DNA of 36,135 nt, from NCBI GenBank assembly GCA_905612225.1, contig CAJQRG010000063.1, forward strand, positions 1 through 36,135, written 5' to 3'. Source of the stretch: Emcibacteraceae bacterium (GTDB lineage Bacteria; Pseudomonadota; Alphaproteobacteria; Sphingomonadales; Emcibacteraceae). A program made the translations under genes and the position numbers. This document shows positions 16,025 through 23,773 of the stretch, piece by piece (positions within the stretch are counted from its first letter, which is position 1; every line of letters begins with the position of its first letter). The notes beneath the pieces were generated by a model that ran no database searches, was not told the origin of the DNA, and was given only the letters and a program-made list of their open reading frames with translations.

Positions 16025-16244
16025 TAATTTTTTTGCATAGTGTTACGCTCGTTATAAATGACCCACCTAAGCAGATAGTCTAGATGATTTTCCAAACTAG
16101 TTCTTATATTTCATGGTTTTGAAACAATAAATACCTCTCTTTAATAAATTAACCTGCTATTATAATAGGTATTGTTGCAAAAATGGTCTTTATGATCAAG
16201 CCCAATAAAGAAACTTATAGTAAAACAGAGTTAAAAATATAATT

Positions 16245-16712
16245 ATGAAGGAAATACTCGAAACTTCAATCTTTATTGATGGTGATGCTTGTCCGGTTAA
16301 GGATGAAATCCTTAAAGTTGCTTACAGGCATAAAGTTCCTGTATTTATGGTTAGCAATCAATGGATGCGCATTGAGGTCGGACCACTAGTTAAGAAAGTT
16401 GTCGTATCCGCTGGGCCAGATGAAGCCGACGACTGGATTGCTGACCGTGTTGGACAAAATGATATCGCAATAACGGCAGATATTCCATTGGCAAAACGAT
16501 GCCTAGAGGCTGGAGCAACTGTTCTAGGAATGACGGGACGGTTATTTTCAAGTGACAACATAGGTATGGCGCTTGCGATGAGGGAGCTAAAAGCGCATCT
16601 CAGGGAAACTGGAGAAAGTAAAGGTCATAATGCGGCCTTCACCAAAGCCGATAGATCAAAATTTTTACAAGAGCTTGACCGGCAAGTCGTATTACTTTCT
16701 GAGAACAAATAA
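16245..16712 (+). CDS. YaiI/YqxD family protein (DUF188)
   Basis: A 155-aa protein of the DUF188 (YaiI/YqxD) family. The diagnostic N-terminus is FIDGDACPVKDEILKVA, followed by VSAGPDEADDWIADRV, ITADIPLAKRCLEAGATVLG and FTKADRSKFLQELDR. The conserved acidic residues (DGDACP, DEADDW, TADIPLA) suggest a PIN-like metal-binding fold. I know of no established biochemical function. The length is normal for the family. It stands alone, 182 bases before the antiporter gene on the same strand, with a weak ribosome-binding site. Confidence 0.9.
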   Translation: MKEILETSIFIDGDACPVKDEILKVAYRHKVPVFMVSNQWMRIEVGPLVKKVVVSAGPDEADDWIADRVGQNDIAITADIPLAKRCLEAGATVLGMTGRLFSSDNIGMALAMRELKAHLRETGESKGHNAAFTKADRSKFLQELDRQVVLLSENK

Positions 16713-16894
16713 TTCTTTACTTTAAAAATTTTTATTAAACTAAAGTTTTATCTTTTAATTAGTAGCATTGTTACAAGTACTAAAAAGCTCAATAGCTAAA
16801 GTAGGGAAAGGAAAGATTAGCTTTCTTTAGTCCTTGACCTTATTTCCTTAGTTGTTAGGGTTTAATAAAATAAAGAATAATTTGAGGGAATTTT

Positions 16895-18406
16895 ATGGAA
16901 AATTACGGGTTCCTATCCATTCTGCCGCCAACTCTAAGTATTATATTGGCAGTTTATACGCGAAATATAGTTTTTTCATTAGCATCCGGCGCATTTAGTG
17001 GGGCATTGATTATTACTAATTTCAACCCTTTTATGGCTTTTGCTGTAATTTTGGAAGATCATGTATTTGTTCAGTTAGCCATTCCATCTAACAATCAAGT
17101 TATGATCGTTATGTTTACGATTGGTGGTTTCATCCATATGCTTGATAAATCTGGTGGCTCAAGAGCATTCGCAGGAGTAATGGTAAAATTCATTGGAAGT
17201 CCAGTAAAGGCACAAATTGCAGCTTGGGTAACCGGCTTAAGTGTATTTTTTACTGACAGCGGTAATGCATTAATTGTCGGGCCATTGTTTAAACCTGTAT
17301 TTGCTGAACTAAAGATTTGCCGTGAAAAGCTAGCATATATTATCGATACTACAGCAGCACCATTATGCATCCTTATTCCATTTGTCGGGTGGGGTGTTTA
17401 TATAATGTCACTTATTGAAAACTCCTATGCTGCGGTTGGCATAGATGGCGATCCTATTAGAGTATTACTATCAGTTTGGCCCTATCAGTTTTATGCATTC
17501 CTTGCACTCATATCTATTCCCATGATCCTTTCAACTGGTCGTGATTTTGGCCCTATGGTCAACGCTCAAAGAGATTATAATAGGGCAGTAGATACTGGAA
17601 AATTAATAGATGTTCCAGAAAAAAAACAAACGGAAACACCCAGAATAAGTACAGTTATTTTGCCTCTTTCCATCATGTTGGCAACCATGATAATTTACAT
17701 GGGATATTTTGCGTATATGGAAGGTATTAAGAGCGTCCACGTGCGTGCAGGGATTTGTCTATCATACCTGTTTTCCTCGATTGCTTGTGGCTATTTAATG
17801 AAGAAACATCAAAATAAACCATATGATAAAAGTCTTGGATTATTTTTTGAGGGGATGCAAAAACTAGTCTTTATGTGTGTCATTTTGGTGCTCGCATGGA
17901 CACTAAGTTCACTTTGTGGAGAACTCCAAACTGGCGCATACCTTGCCACCCTAATCGGTGATAAAATTGAACCCAGCTTTTTCCCGCTAATAGTATTCTT
18001 ACTTGGAGCAATAATGTCATTTGCTACTGGATCATCATATGGCACCTTTGCTATTCTCATGATTATTGTTGTTCCTATTGCTCATGCTCTAAATGCGCCG
18101 ATGATATTAACAATTGCTGCAGTGTTAAGTGGTGGTTTATTTGGTGATCATACGTCCCCGATATCCGACACTACTGTTCTGGCCAGTATGGCTGCCGGTT
18201 GCGCCCATATTGATCATGTTTCAACCCAATTTTCTTATGCGTTGCTTAACGGTGTCATGACGGTATTAGCTTTTGTTGCTGTCGGTTTTTACCAATCACC
18301 TTACATCATTTTCCTAATCATCATTATCCAATATTTAAGTATTCGTTTAATTATGAAGTTTTATGGCCGTAACGCTTTCGAGGAGAAACAGCCCTCTATT
18401 AACTAA
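16895..18406 (+). CDS. NhaC-family Na+/H+ antiporter-type membrane transporter
   Basis: A 503-aa polytopic membrane protein with around eleven hydrophobic segments. Family signs are SGALIITNF in the N-terminal part, FTDSGNALIVGPLFKPV, TGSSYGTFAILMIIVVP and GGLFGDHTSPISDTTVLASMAAG, all characteristic of the NhaC superfamily. Such proteins exchange Na+ for H+ or for organic solutes. GAGGG stands about nine bases before the ATG. It is followed on the same strand by an M20 amidohydrolase gene (80-base gap containing a hairpin) and a MarR regulator. The context suggests it may carry an amino-acid derivative used by that hydrolase, but the substrate cannot be read from sequence. Confidence 0.85.
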   Translation: MENYGFLSILPPTLSIILAVYTRNIVFSLASGAFSGALIITNFNPFMAFAVILEDHVFVQLAIPSNNQVMIVMFTIGGFIHMLDKSGGSRAFAGVMVKFIGSPVKAQIAAWVTGLSVFFTDSGNALIVGPLFKPVFAELKICREKLAYIIDTTAAPLCILIPFVGWGVYIMSLIENSYAAVGIDGDPIRVLLSVWPYQFYAFLALISIPMILSTGRDFGPMVNAQRDYNRAVDTGKLIDVPEKKQTETPRISTVILPLSIMLATMIIYMGYFAYMEGIKSVHVRAGICLSYLFSSIACGYLMKKHQNKPYDKSLGLFFEGMQKLVFMCVILVLAWTLSSLCGELQTGAYLATLIGDKIEPSFFPLIVFLLGAIMSFATGSSYGTFAILMIIVVPIAHALNAPMILTIAAVLSGGLFGDHTSPISDTTVLASMAAGCAHIDHVSTQFSYALLNGVMTVLAFVAVGFYQSPYIIFLIIIIQYLSIRLIMKFYGRNAFEEKQPSIN

Positions 18407-18431
18407 AGTTCATGAACAATAGTTAGAATGA

Positions 18432-18465
18432 AAAATTCAATAACTTGCTTCAGTCATTGAATTTT
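18432..18465 (+). terminator. Intercistronic hairpin between antiporter and M20 hydrolase genes
   Basis: AAAATTCAAT (18432-18441) pairs perfectly with ATTGAATTTT (18456-18465) across a 14-base loop, ending in a short T run. The stem is AT-rich and the T run is only four bases, so it could be a weak or partial terminator or an mRNA-processing/stability element. It lies in the 80-base gap between two same-strand genes. Confidence 0.35.
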
Positions 18466-18486
18466 CTTAGAATAAAGGTAAATTAA

Positions 18487-19716
18487 TTGAAATTAAATAC
18501 ATCAAGAATGCATGAACGAATTGCATCACTATCTCATATTGGAAAAACTCCGGACGGAGGATCTCGAAGAATTGCACTTACTGATGATGATATTGCGGGA
18601 AGAAATCTTGTTATATCTTGGATGAAAGATACCGGCCTTGACGTTCAAGTCGATCAAATAGGTAATGTTTTTGCAACTCTTAAGGGTGCGGTTGAAGGCA
18701 ACCCAATTATGATGGGCTCTCATATTGATACGGTTGGAAATGGTGGCCATCTCGACGGTTCATACGGCGTCATAGGCGGACTAGAGGTTTTAGCAGCATA
18801 CAAAGAAAGCGGTAAAATAAATAGGCACGATCTTTGCGTAGGTATTTTTACTAATGAGGAAGGCGTTCGTTTTCAACCAGACATGCTTGGCTCACTTGTA
18901 TATGCAGGCGGGATGAACCTAAGCGATGCTCATAATATTATTTCCACTGATGGCAAAACAGTTTTTGATGAATTAAATAGAACTGGAACCTTAGGGTCCA
19001 TGACCTGTGGTTCAATAGTACCGTACGCGTTTATTGAACTTCATATTGAGCAAGGTCCAGTGCTCGAAAGTAAAAATAGTCAAATAGGCGCTGTTGAAGG
19101 TGTACAAGGAATTTCGTGGACCGGGGTAACGTTTAAAGGTCAGTCCAACCACGCTGGAACAACACCAATGAACCTGAGGAAGGATGCCGCATATGCAGCA
19201 TCACGACTATCTGTAGCCGTTCGTGAAATCACAGAAAGGATTGGTAGTGGCCAGGTTGGGACCGTCGGAGTTATTTCCCCAAAACCTAATCTCATAAATG
19301 TTGTCCCTGGGGAAGTATACATGACAATCGATCTTAGGAATATTGACGAAACAAAGCTTAAAAAAGCAGAATATCTTCTGAAACAAAAAATTAAACATAT
19401 TTGTCTTGAAGAAAAAGTTAATGTTAAAACTGTAAGGCTCGTTAGATTTAAACCTGTAAATTTTGATAAAAGAATATCAAATATTATTGTCAACATTGCG
19501 GATGAAAATGGCCTGCAGTGCACACGTCTAAACTCAGGGGCAGGACATGATGCACAGATGATGGCACGCATATGTCCAACATCGATGATCTTCGTTCCTT
19601 CTAAAGATGGCATAAGCCACAACCCTAGAGAATATACATCAAAGAAACATTTAAACTACGGATTACAAATACTTTATGAGACTATAAATAGGATTGATTT
19701 AAACTTATTGAACTAA
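18487..19716 (+). CDS. M20 family Zn-dependent amidohydrolase (N-carbamoyl-L-amino-acid hydrolase/allantoate amidohydrolase-like)
   Basis: A 409-aa enzyme of the hydantoinase/carbamoylase branch of M20, at normal length. Binuclear metal-site motifs are MGSHIDTVGNGGHLDGSYG (His and bridging Asp), FTNEEGVRF (Glu pair) and ELHIEQGPVLE (His). The dimerisation/substrate region has QSNHAGTTPM, and the C-terminus has SGAGHDAQ and PSKDGISHNPREY. It hydrolyses N-carbamoyl amino acids, allantoate or related ureido acids. The start is TTG at 18487, preceded by AAAGGT at a good distance; the first ATG, seven codons later, is poorly spaced. It may act together with the upstream antiporter, and lies just before a MarR regulator. 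The exact substrate is undecided; close relatives include beta-ureidopropionase-type enzymes. Confidence 0.85.
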   Translation: MKLNTSRMHERIASLSHIGKTPDGGSRRIALTDDDIAGRNLVISWMKDTGLDVQVDQIGNVFATLKGAVEGNPIMMGSHIDTVGNGGHLDGSYGVIGGLEVLAAYKESGKINRHDLCVGIFTNEEGVRFQPDMLGSLVYAGGMNLSDAHNIISTDGKTVFDELNRTGTLGSMTCGSIVPYAFIELHIEQGPVLESKNSQIGAVEGVQGISWTGVTFKGQSNHAGTTPMNLRKDAAYAASRLSVAVREITERIGSGQVGTVGVISPKPNLINVVPGEVYMTIDLRNIDETKLKKAEYLLKQKIKHICLEEKVNVKTVRLVRFKPVNFDKRISNIIVNIADENGLQCTRLNSGAGHDAQMMARICPTSMIFVPSKDGISHNPREYTSKKHLNYGLQILYETINRIDLNLLN

Positions 19717-19742
19717 TTTTCATAAAAGTCGTGACAAAGTAA

Positions 19743-19775
19743 ATAGATTATGACAATATTATTGTCATAATCTAT
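19743..19775. promoter_or_regulatory. Perfect 15+15 bp inverted repeat, probable MarR operator with promoter
   Basis: ATAGATTATGACAAT (19743-19757) and its exact reverse complement (19761-19775) flank a 3-base centre. A TATAAT box (19773-19778) with ATGACA 17 bases upstream (19750-19755) is embedded in it. The repeat lies immediately upstream of the MarR gene. Length and symmetry fit a MarR dimer operator used for autorepression. One oddity is that this -10 box would place the transcript start at about the ribosome-binding site, so the true promoter may be elsewhere. Confidence 0.7.
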
Positions 19776-19790
19776 AATATGGAGGTTTTT

Positions 19791-20234
19791 TTGAAAACAG
19801 AAGCAAAACGACTTAATGCCGTCATCAGAGATATTCATCAATGTTCTAATCATTTGCGTATGCGTACTAATGAAATTCATCAAAATCTTAATGGAATTAA
19901 CGCCTCTATGCGAAGTGTCATGGAAATACTTTCTTACGCTGGATCAATTACAGTGCCAGAGATTGGGCGAGTAAAAAGTGTTTCACGCCAACATATTCAA
20001 TTAGTAGTCAATACCCTATTAGAGATGAATTTAATTAAGCGACAAAATAATCCTAATGATAAAAGAACATATTTAGTTTCGCTTACTTCCTTAGGCAGAG
20101 ATACTTACGATGCTATTCAAATTAGGGAGATGACCGAACTACAAACTCTTTGCGATGAATTTGATAGTGAAGAGTTAAGAGTAGCAACTAAAATGATGCA
20201 AAAATTAAACAAGCTATTGAAAAATATAAATTAA
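19791..20234 (+). CDS. MarR-family transcriptional regulator
   Basis: A 147-aa winged-helix regulator. The DNA-binding part is SITVPEIGRVKSVSRQHIQLVVNTLLEMNLIKRQ, followed by the wing NPNDKRTYLVSLTSLGR, both typical of MarR. N- and C-terminal helices would make the dimer interface. I place the start at TTG 19791 because GGAGG at 19781-19785 is correctly spaced for it; the upstream in-frame ATG (19779) overlaps that ribosome-binding site. The perfect inverted repeat just upstream is the likely autoregulatory operator. A similar half-site occurs in the lrp/ocd intergenic region, so it may also control the citrulline/ornithine genes. Confidence 0.85.
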   Translation: MKTEAKRLNAVIRDIHQCSNHLRMRTNEIHQNLNGINASMRSVMEILSYAGSITVPEIGRVKSVSRQHIQLVVNTLLEMNLIKRQNNPNDKRTYLVSLTSLGRDTYDAIQIREMTELQTLCDEFDSEELRVATKMMQKLNKLLKNIN

Positions 20235-20246
20235 AAATTTATTTTA

Positions 20247-20684
20247 TTAAACTGAACTAAGAAGAATGCTTGTTTCACTATTTAACACACCATCAATCAT
20301 ACGAACTTCCCGTAATACTCTATCAAAATCATTAAGGCTTAAAGTTTGAATTTCGGCAACAAGGTCCCAAGCACCATTGGTTGTGTGAAGGGTTTGTAAT
20401 TCTGGAATACCTCGAAGCTTCATTATTACTTGTGAAGTCGATTTTCCCACTACTTCTATCATCATCAAAGATCTGATTGCATCATGTTCATAATCATCCC
20501 TAACACGAACAGTAAAACCGTGTAGGGTGCCCGAACTCAATAAGCGATCAAGTCTATTTTGAACGGTACCCCGCGATACTTTTAAAATTTCAGCAAGCTT
20601 TGATAGTGGGGCTCGACCATCTGTTCGCAATAACCCTATCAATTCTCGATCAAGGTGATCATAAATGTATTTTGCATTTGAAAT
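20247..20684 (-). CDS. Lrp/AsnC-family transcriptional regulator, possible ATT start
   Basis: A regulator with an N-terminal helix-turn-helix (LIGLLRTDGRAPLSKLAEILKVS, then RGTVQNRLDRLLSSG) and a C-terminal RAM ligand-binding domain (about residues 70-145). The only usual in-frame start is TTG at 20642, but that would remove the first conserved helix: the frame stays open upstream and encodes KYIYDHLDRE directly before it, as expected for Lrp. No ATG, GTG or TTG lies in that extension. An ATT codon at 20684-20682 sits eight bases after GAGG and would give 145 aa, close to the family norm. It is divergent from ocd and ctlX and convergent with the MarR gene (12-base gap). It probably controls ornithine/citrulline catabolism. 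Confidence 0.8.
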   Translation of the reverse strand: MSNAKYIYDHLDRELIGLLRTDGRAPLSKLAEILKVSRGTVQNRLDRLLSSGTLHGFTVRVRDDYEHDAIRSLMMIEVVGKSTSQVIMKLRGIPELQTLHTTNGAWDLVAEIQTLSLNDFDRVLREVRMIDGVLNSETSILLSSV

Positions 20685-20718
20685 ATTATTATCCTCACCC
20701 TAAAAGGTTATAATGAAT

Positions 20719-20729
20719 TGACAATATTA
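20719..20729. promoter_or_regulatory. TGACAATATTA half-site shared with the MarR operator
   Basis: The 11-base sequence TGACAATATTA also occurs in the MarR inverted repeat (19751-19761). Here it is part of an imperfect palindrome at 20718-20735 (ATTG...CAAT) upstream of the Lrp-family gene. It could be a second binding site of the MarR protein or an Lrp site. Confidence 0.4.
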
Positions 20730-20760
20730 ACAATTTATACTGTAAATATTATATAAATGC

Positions 20761-20782
20761 CACAATATTTTATAAAATTGTG
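20761..20782. promoter_or_regulatory. CACAAT-N10-ATTGTG palindrome upstream of ornithine cyclodeaminase
   Basis: CACAAT (20761-20766) and ATTGTG (20777-20782) are reverse complements separated by an AT-rich 10-base centre. The second arm overlaps a possible -35 box TTGTGA (20778-20783) that is 18 bases from TATAGT (20802-20807), reading toward ocd. A site overlapping the -35 would suit a repressor or an Lrp-type regulator. It sits in the divergent lrp/ocd promoter region. Confidence 0.45.
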
Positions 20783-20859
20783 ACATTGTTTATAATTATT
20801 CTATAGTTTACCTTATCATTTAATGAAAATAATTTGTTGTTTAAGAAGTGGAAATTGTT

Positions 20860-21918
20860 ATGACTAAAAAAGTAGCAAACGACCTTAATCTTGTGCCATT
20901 CGTCAGTGTAGACAATATGATGAAAATTGTTCTGGAAATTGGTATTGAAGAAGTTCTAATCGGAATAGCAAACTACCTAGAAGTTGACTTCAAACGATGG
21001 GAACTTTTTGATAAGACACCACGTGTAGCTTCACATTCTAATGAGGGCGTCATTGAATTGATGCCTACCAGCGACGGTCAAGTTTACGGATTTAAATATG
21101 TAAATGACCATCCTAAAAACACAAAAGATGGCCTTCAAACCGTGACTGCTTTTGGTGTACTTTCGGATGTTGAAACGGGTTATCCCGTTATGCTCTCTGA
21201 AATGACGATCTTAACAGCCCTCAGGACAGCGGCAACTTCAGCTATGGCTGCAAAATACTTGATGCCAAAAAAATCCAAGATGATGGCGATGATTGGAAAT
21301 GGAGCTCAATCAGAGTTTCAAGCACTTGCGTTTAAGGCTATTTGTGGAATTGATGAGCTTAGACTTTACGATATTGATGGCGAGGCCACTGACCGCTGTA
21401 TGAAAAACTTAACTGGATTTGGCATAAATATGGTCAAATGTTCCAGCGAACAAATAGCTGTTGAAGGAGCAGACATAATTACTACTGTAACAGCCGACAA
21501 ACAATGCGCCACAATCCTTACTGATAATATGGTTGGTTCAGGAGTACATATTAATGCCATCGGCGGTGACTGCCCAGGCAAAACCGAATTACACAGAGAT
21601 ATTCTTCTTCGCTCAGAGATATTTGTCGAATACCCACCGCAGACACGTATTGAAGGAGAAATTCAGCAGCTTGACGACGACTACCCAGTAACTGAATTAT
21701 GGCAGGTAATGACTGGGAAAGCAGAAGGCCGCACAAAGGAAAAACAAATTACTCTATTTGATAGCGTTGGTTTTGCAATCGAAGATTTTTCAGCCCTGCG
21801 TTATATTCGCGATCAATTGGAAAAAACAAAACAGTTCCAAAATCTGGATATGGTTGCTGACCCTGATGAGCCACGTGATTTATTTGGTATGGTTTTACGC
21901 GCTAAGGAAGCCAAATAA
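20860..21918 (+). CDS. ocd: Ornithine cyclodeaminase
   Basis: A 352-aa member of the ornithine cyclodeaminase/mu-crystallin family, normal length. It shows FVSVDNMMKIVLEIG at the N-terminus, the substrate stretch YGFKYVNDHPKN, the conserved LSEMTILTALRTAATSAMAAKYL, and the Rossmann nucleotide-binding MAMIGNGAQSEFQALAFKAI followed by LYDID. It converts L-ornithine to L-proline plus ammonia with bound NAD. I prefer ATG 20860 to the GTG four codons earlier. The next gene, 15 bases downstream, encodes a CtlX-type citrulline hydrolase, so the two make a citrulline to ornithine to proline route. A divergent Lrp-family gene is the probable local regulator. Confidence 0.9.
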   Translation: MTKKVANDLNLVPFVSVDNMMKIVLEIGIEEVLIGIANYLEVDFKRWELFDKTPRVASHSNEGVIELMPTSDGQVYGFKYVNDHPKNTKDGLQTVTAFGVLSDVETGYPVMLSEMTILTALRTAATSAMAAKYLMPKKSKMMAMIGNGAQSEFQALAFKAICGIDELRLYDIDGEATDRCMKNLTGFGINMVKCSSEQIAVEGADIITTVTADKQCATILTDNMVGSGVHINAIGGDCPGKTELHRDILLRSEIFVEYPPQTRIEGEIQQLDDDYPVTELWQVMTGKAEGRTKEKQITLFDSVGFAIEDFSALRYIRDQLEKTKQFQNLDMVADPDEPRDLFGMVLRAKEAK

Positions 21919-21933
21919 TCGAGGATCTTTAAA

Positions 21934-22860
21934 ATGAACAAAAGAAGCGCCCAAGCACCCGCAGCAGTAATTATGATCCGTCCTCATCATTTCTTACCAA
22001 ACCAAGAAACAGCTAAAGACAACGCTTTTCAAAAAAATGGTAGCGGCTTAAATTCATCTGAAATGGCAAAATCTGCTTATACAGAAACAACAAATGTTGC
22101 TAACAAACTCACCTCTTTTGGAATCAAAACTCATATATTTGAGGATGAGAGCAGGAAAAGTCCCGATTCAGTTTTTCCAAATAATTGGTTTTCCACTCAC
22201 CCAGGTGGTCATATTGCTATATATCCAATGTACCCAGAAAATCGTCGTCTTGAACGCCGGCATGATGTCATTGAGATGCTTAAAAGAAATTATCGTGTCC
22301 AAGATGTTATCGATTATTCAGGGCTCGAGCCTGATGGTCTATTCCTAGAGGGCACTGGCGCAATGGTTCTTGATCATATAGACCGTGTCGCTTATGCAGT
22401 TCGATCAAACCGAACTAATCCAGTGGCCCTTGAACGCTTCTGCACTCATTTTAATTATGAGCCGATGGTTTTTGATGCTGTTGATGATAATAGAAATCCA
22501 GTTTACCACACCAACGTGCTTATGTGCATAGCTACAGATTTCGTCATGATATGTCTCGATATGATTACTGACAGTGCTCGCCGTTTAGAAATAGAAGAAC
22601 GTTTTACGCGCTCAGGACGTCAAATAATAGCACTCTCTATAAAACAAATTAAAAACTTTGCTGGAAATGCACTTGAATTACAGGGCAATAAAGGTCGTAT
22701 ATTAGCCCTTTCTAGCGTTGCCTTAAAAGCGCTAAGTCCGAAGCAGAAAGCAATGATTGAACAAAGCACAACAATACTGCCTCTTGATATCCCTACTATA
22801 GAACTGGCTGGTGGTTCGGTGCGCTGTATGCTAGCCGGAGTTCATTTGTCACCCCGGTAG
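21934..22860 (+). CDS. ctlX: Citrulline utilization hydrolase CtlX-type (amidinotransferase superfamily)
   Basis: A 308-aa guanidino/ureido-modifying enzyme of the pentein fold. Core residues are visible: FPNNWFSTHPGG (81-92), LEGTGAMVLD (138-147), the catalytic His in YHTNVLM (H192) and the catalytic Cys near the C-terminus in GGSVRCMLAG (C298). This pattern marks the arginine-deiminase-related CtlX family, which hydrolyses citrulline to ornithine. The neighbour ornithine cyclodeaminase would then yield proline. GAGGATC lies just ahead of the ATG, and the genes are 15 bases apart. Arginine deiminase or dimethylargininase activity cannot be excluded from sequence, but the ocd pairing supports citrulline. 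Confidence 0.85.
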   Translation: MNKRSAQAPAAVIMIRPHHFLPNQETAKDNAFQKNGSGLNSSEMAKSAYTETTNVANKLTSFGIKTHIFEDESRKSPDSVFPNNWFSTHPGGHIAIYPMYPENRRLERRHDVIEMLKRNYRVQDVIDYSGLEPDGLFLEGTGAMVLDHIDRVAYAVRSNRTNPVALERFCTHFNYEPMVFDAVDDNRNPVYHTNVLMCIATDFVMICLDMITDSARRLEIEERFTRSGRQIIALSIKQIKNFAGNALELQGNKGRILALSSVALKALSPKQKAMIEQSTTILPLDIPTIELAGGSVRCMLAGVHLSPR

Positions 22861-22897
22861 AGTGATAGTTTCTTAGCTATCGCCTAATATAACTTAC

Positions 22898-23773
22898 TTA
22901 ATGATGATTAGGCTCAGGTAAAACTTCGTCGCTGCTTATGGCAAGTCTAACACTTTTCTCATGAAAAGTAATTTTTTCTTGCTTAAAAAGTTTTCCAAGT
23001 GACTTTTTGAAATTTGATTTGCTGACATGAAACACTTCGTAAATTTCCGCAGGCGAACTTTTATCTGTTAGGTGTGTTTTTCCGCCATGCTCTGAAAGAT
23101 GCTTTAGTATTTTTTCTGCTAATTCATCCCTCACTTCATAAGACATTTTTTGCAAAGTGATGTTAATGCGTTTATCCTCACGTGGCTCACCTATATAACC
23201 TTTAAATGTATCTCCCACCTTTATAGGCCTGACAATTTCATTGCTATGGATGAGACCAAGGTGAGTACCATTAATAACTGCCTTAAAACCAAGGTCGCTG
23301 CGGCTACAAATTAGCAAATCGACTTCCTGTCTGATCTCGAAAGCAACATCATTCTCTTCATTTAAAAATCTACTGAGACGCGATGTTGCAGCGATACGCT
23401 CGGTTTTATCAATAAAAATATAGACTACATAACTACGCCCTAATTCCATCGGTACTCTTTGTTCCTTAAAAGGAACTAGTAAATCCTTAGTTAATCCCCA
23501 GTCTACAAAGCTTCCAAATTGGCTCTGCCCCACAACGGATAAGAACACAGAATCACCAACCTTTGCAAAAGGTATTTCAGTTGTAGCAATAGGCCTATCT
23601 TCAGAATCAAGGTAGATAAAAACGTCAATAAATTTTCCTACTTCCCAAAGTGTTTCATCTTTAGGTAAATATTTTCCAGGCAATAATATCTCTTCATCAC
23701 CACTCAAAAGGTAAACACCGAAATCAACATGTTTTGCAATTTCAAGCGTATGGTTTTTGCCAACTTCTATCAT
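22898..23773 (-). CDS. cvfB: CvfB-like S1-domain RNA-binding protein
   Basis: A 291-aa protein with three S1-like OB domains (about residues 1-65, 65-135 and 145-210) and a C-terminal winged-helix-like region (about 220-285). The N-terminus IEVGKNHTLEIAKHVDFGVYL, then VGDSVFLSVVGQSQFGSFVDWGL and IHSNEIVRPIKVGDTFKGYI, match the CvfB/YitL family. The winged-helix part shows KSNFKKSLGKLFKQEKI. Such proteins bind RNA; the cellular role in proteobacteria is poorly defined. The start codon overlaps the stop of the reductive-dehalogenase-like gene (TAATG), so the two are translationally coupled, an unexpected partnership. Confidence 0.85.
   Translation of the reverse strand: MIEVGKNHTLEIAKHVDFGVYLLSGDEEILLPGKYLPKDETLWEVGKFIDVFIYLDSEDRPIATTEIPFAKVGDSVFLSVVGQSQFGSFVDWGLTKDLLVPFKEQRVPMELGRSYVVYIFIDKTERIAATSRLSRFLNEENDVAFEIRQEVDLLICSRSDLGFKAVINGTHLGLIHSNEIVRPIKVGDTFKGYIGEPREDKRINITLQKMSYEVRDELAEKILKHLSEHGGKTHLTDKSSPAEIYEVFHVSKSNFKKSLGKLFKQEKITFHEKSVRLAISSDEVLPEPNHH

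Noticed and set aside
16808-16828. Hairpin AAGGAAAG/CTTTCTTT in the leader of the NhaC-family gene
   Set aside because: It has eight pairs including a G-U pair and no T run; nothing else suggests an attenuator or riboswitch.
19140-19622. 160-codon minus-strand frame opposite the M20 hydrolase
   Set aside because: The plus-strand frame has complete metal-site motifs; the antisense product has no family features.
22861-22897. Hairpin GATAG...CTATC between ctlX and cvfB-like genes
   Set aside because: The stem is only five pairs with an eight-base loop and no T run follows, so it is too weak to call as a terminator.
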